From Aquibium oceanicum (GTDB lineage: Bacteria > Pseudomonadota > Alphaproteobacteria > Rhizobiales > Rhizobiaceae), in contig NZ_CP018171.1 in assembly GCF_001889605.1 (NCBI RefSeq), forward strand, positions 3,432,501 to 3,496,500: 64,000 nt of DNA. Direction: 5' to 3'. Each line of letters opens with the position of its first letter. The stretch's first letter is position 1. This document shows positions 62,288 to 64,000 of the stretch, one piece after another. A model generated the notes under the pieces. That model was not told where the DNA came from. It saw only the letters and a list, made by a program, of their open reading frames with translations, and made no database searches. The position numbers and the translations under genes are program-made.

Positions 62288-63637
62288 TCACACCGCGGCG
62301 GAATGCCGTGCCTCGCCCTGTTTCAGGTAGCTGTCGAAGCGGGCCGCCACGGTGCGCACCAGCGGCCGGTGCTTTTCCGGAACGACGAAGAGGTCGCCGC
62401 GTCGCACGAGCCAGGGATGGCGTCCGGTGGTCGAAAGCAGCGCCGCTTCGGCAATGAGCGGCCGCGCGACGGGTCCGAACCGAACTGCCGCCTCCTCCGC
62501 ATCGAAGGCGAAGTCGCACATCAGGCGTTCGATGATCCAGGCGCGCGCATGGTCTTCCGCGCTGAGTTCGATACCTCTGACCGTCGCCAGGCCGCCTTCA
62601 TCAACCGTTCTCTGATAGACCGAGGTCGCCGGCTGGTTCTGCGCGTAGCCCTGCCGGAACCGGCTGATCGAGGAGGCTCCTAGGCCAATGAGGGTCTCGC
62701 AGCGCTCGTCGGTGTAGCCCTGGAAATTCCGTTTCAGGCGCCCTTCCCGCGCCGCTTCGGCAAGACTGTCCTCCGGTCTGGCGAAATGGTCGATGCCGAT
62801 TGTCTGGTAGCCGGCTTCCTCGATCAGGCGGGCTGCCAGCATGGACTGGGCGTAGCGTTCCTCGGGCTGCGGCAGCCAGTCGTCGGCGATCATGGTCTGG
62901 TGCTTCTTGAACCACGGAACGTGGGCATAGCCGAACAAGGCAATCCGGTCGGGCCGGAGGCTCAGCGCCTTCGTCACCGTCTGCTCCAGGGTCGCGCAGG
63001 TCTGGTGAGGCAGGCCGTAGAGAAGGTCGAGGTTGACGGACGTAATGCCGCGCTCGCGCAGGCCGTTCACCACCCGCTGTGTGCATTCGAAGCTCTGCTC
63101 GCGATTGATCGCCGCCTGCACCTTCGGGTCGAAATCCTGCACACCGAGGCTGGCGCGCGTCATGCCGATCGCGGCGAGCGCGTCCAGCCGTTCCTCCGTC
63201 ATGTCGTTGGGATCGATCTCGACGCTGATTTCGGGCTCGTCGACCAGGCGGAACGAATTGCGCAGCGATGCGCCGAGCCGCAGGATGTCCTCGGGTTTCA
63301 GCATGGTCGGCGAACCGCCGCCGAAGTGGATCGCCCGCACCGGCGCGCGGTTGCCGATCAGACCCGACACCGTCTCGATCTCGCGGCAGAGCGAGGCGAC
63401 ATAGCTCGCCACCGGATCGTACTGCCGGGTCTGCTTGGTGTGGCAGGCGCAGAACCAGCACAGGCGGTCGCAGAACGGCACATGGAGATAGAGCGAGATC
63501 GGCTCCTCGCGCTCGATCCGGAGGATCCAGTCGCGAACGGTCTCCGCGGTGATTCCGGCGTGGAAATGCGGCGCCGTCGGGTAGCTCGTGTAGCGCGGTA
63601 CGGCTTCATTCAGTCGTGACGTGTGCTCTTGGCGCAT
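62288..63637 (-). CDS. hemN: Oxygen-independent coproporphyrinogen III oxidase
   Basis: 449 aa radical-SAM enzyme that makes protoporphyrinogen for heme under low oxygen. The cluster motif is FCDRLCWFCACHTKQ (CxxxCxxC). SRLNEAVPRYTSYPTAPHFH at the N-terminus and AIHFGGGSPTMLKPEDI match HemN. The start at 63637 follows GGGAG; the open frame continues upstream but lacks similarity. An FNR box 55 bp upstream indicates induction by an Fnr/FixK protein, probably the divergent gene product. Confidence 0.95.
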   Translation of the reverse strand: MRQEHTSRLNEAVPRYTSYPTAPHFHAGITAETVRDWILRIEREEPISLYLHVPFCDRLCWFCACHTKQTRQYDPVASYVASLCREIETVSGLIGNRAPVRAIHFGGGSPTMLKPEDILRLGASLRNSFRLVDEPEISVEIDPNDMTEERLDALAAIGMTRASLGVQDFDPKVQAAINREQSFECTQRVVNGLRERGITSVNLDLLYGLPHQTCATLEQTVTKALSLRPDRIALFGYAHVPWFKKHQTMIADDWLPQPEERYAQSMLAARLIEEAGYQTIGIDHFARPEDSLAEAAREGRLKRNFQGYTDERCETLIGLGASSISRFRQGYAQNQPATSVYQRTVDEGGLATVRGIELSAEDHARAWIIERLMCDFAFDAEEAAVRFGPVARPLIAEAALLSTTGRHPWLVRRGDLFVVPEKHRPLVRTVAARFDSYLKQGEARHSAAV

Positions 63638-63691
63638 CCGGAAAGCTCCCTCGCAATGCTTTTCGAATGCACTCCGGGCTTCCGACCAACC

Positions 63692-63705
63692 TTGATTTCG
63701 GTCAA
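63692..63705. promoter_or_regulatory. FNR/FixK-type box between hemN and the Fnr-like gene
   Basis: TTGATTTCGGTCAA matches the consensus TTGATNNNNATCAA at 9 of 10 fixed positions. Its centre is about 62 bp from the hemN ATG and about 87 bp from the regulator's ATG, consistent with activation of hemN and possible autoregulation. Confidence 0.8.
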
Positions 63706-63785
63706 TGTGGTTCCGGATGAGACAATCTGGCGCAAGATCGGCGCCGGCAATTCCGCTACACCGGCGCAACGGCGATCACGGTTCG

Positions 63786-64000
63786 ATGGAAGACAGGCAG
63801 GATATCCACAACGCGGGCGTGCCCGTCCTTTGCGAAGCGTGCGAAGCGCGCCACCGGGGGATATGCGGAGCCTTGTCGCCCGATCAGCTGCTCGGCCTCT
63901 CCAAGACATCCTCGAAGCAGAAGATCGAAGCCGGCGCCGAACTGGTGGGAGACCAGGAGACGATCGATCACTATTCGAACGTGCTCGGCGGCGTGGTGAA
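63786..64000 (+). CDS. Fnr/FixK-type oxygen-responsive regulator, N-terminal part
   Basis: The first 71 residues of a Crp/Fnr protein; the gene runs off the right edge. VLCEACEARHRGICGALSPD holds three clustered cysteines, which with a further Cys form the [4Fe-4S] site of Fnr/FnrN. LGLSKTSSKQKIEAGAELVG is the start of the beta-barrel sensor domain. It is divergent from hemN, an arrangement known for fnrN/fnrL in alphaproteobacteria. Confidence 0.85.
   Translation, partial: MEDRQDIHNAGVPVLCEACEARHRGICGALSPDQLLGLSKTSSKQKIEAGAELVGDQETIDHYSNVLGGVV

Noticed and set aside
1-64000. CRISPR array
   Set aside because: No regularly spaced direct repeats of the right size and no cas genes were seen.

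Overview
The window is high-GC DNA from a Rhizobiales alphaproteobacterium, most likely of the Mesorhizobium/Phyllobacteriaceae type. The evidence is gene order rather than any rRNA: metC sits divergently upstream of aapJQMP, ppk is followed by ppx and convergent rnd, and hemN faces an Fnr-type regulator, as in rhizobia. No rRNA or CRISPR array is present.

Backbone, left part (1-28.5 kb): the end of pcp, aspS, an MFS transporter, a Crp/Fnr regulator with two small unknown genes, rnd/ppx/ppk (RNA turnover and polyphosphate), a zinc-finger protein, a flavin monooxygenase, a DUF2459 protein, the aapPMQJ amino-acid ABC transporter with metC, a second ABC operon of the spermidine/putrescine type with a hydantoin-racemase-like enzyme, an acetyltransferase and a divergent GntR regulator, then recQ and a second GntR regulator.

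Island (28757-56843): a 28.1-kb integrated element lies in the 3' end of a tRNA-Ile(CAU) gene. Its ends are an exact 17-bp direct repeat of the tRNA 3' end, and a tyrosine integrase sits beside the intact tRNA copy. At the distal end are a divergent reverse transcriptase and an HTH protein. Next come an IS5-family element, a two-gene module made of a PLD-type nuclease with a zinc-ribbon-like tail and a 535-aa unknown partner, and a small serine recombinase. A long stretch of cargo follows: a TnsA/PD-(D/E)XK-like protein, DUF488, a folate cyclo-ligase with an MFS pump, two Rnk/GreA-C-like proteins, TauE, DUF1127, a NUDIX-like protein, a PtsN-like protein and an nspC::ycnI chimera. A scrambled prophage remnant holds a portal tail, a prohead protease, a terminase piece and a tape measure. 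Last is an AT-rich pair made of a membrane coiled-coil protein and a PIN-type RNase. A near-palindromic 16-mer, TTGCAACCCGTTGCAA, was found four times, only inside the island and close to module boundaries.

Backbone, right part (56.9-64 kb): a SIMPL-domain protein, a small secreted protein, a YcgN cysteine-cluster protein, a Pro/Ala-rich OmpA protein, an SDR oxidoreductase, a small unknown gene, and hemN divergent from an Fnr-type regulator with an FNR box between them.

The best candidates for undescribed biology are the PLD plus partner pair, the reverse transcriptase, the membrane/PIN pair, and the repeat that seems to divide the island into cassettes. Functions for these are inferred from motifs only.
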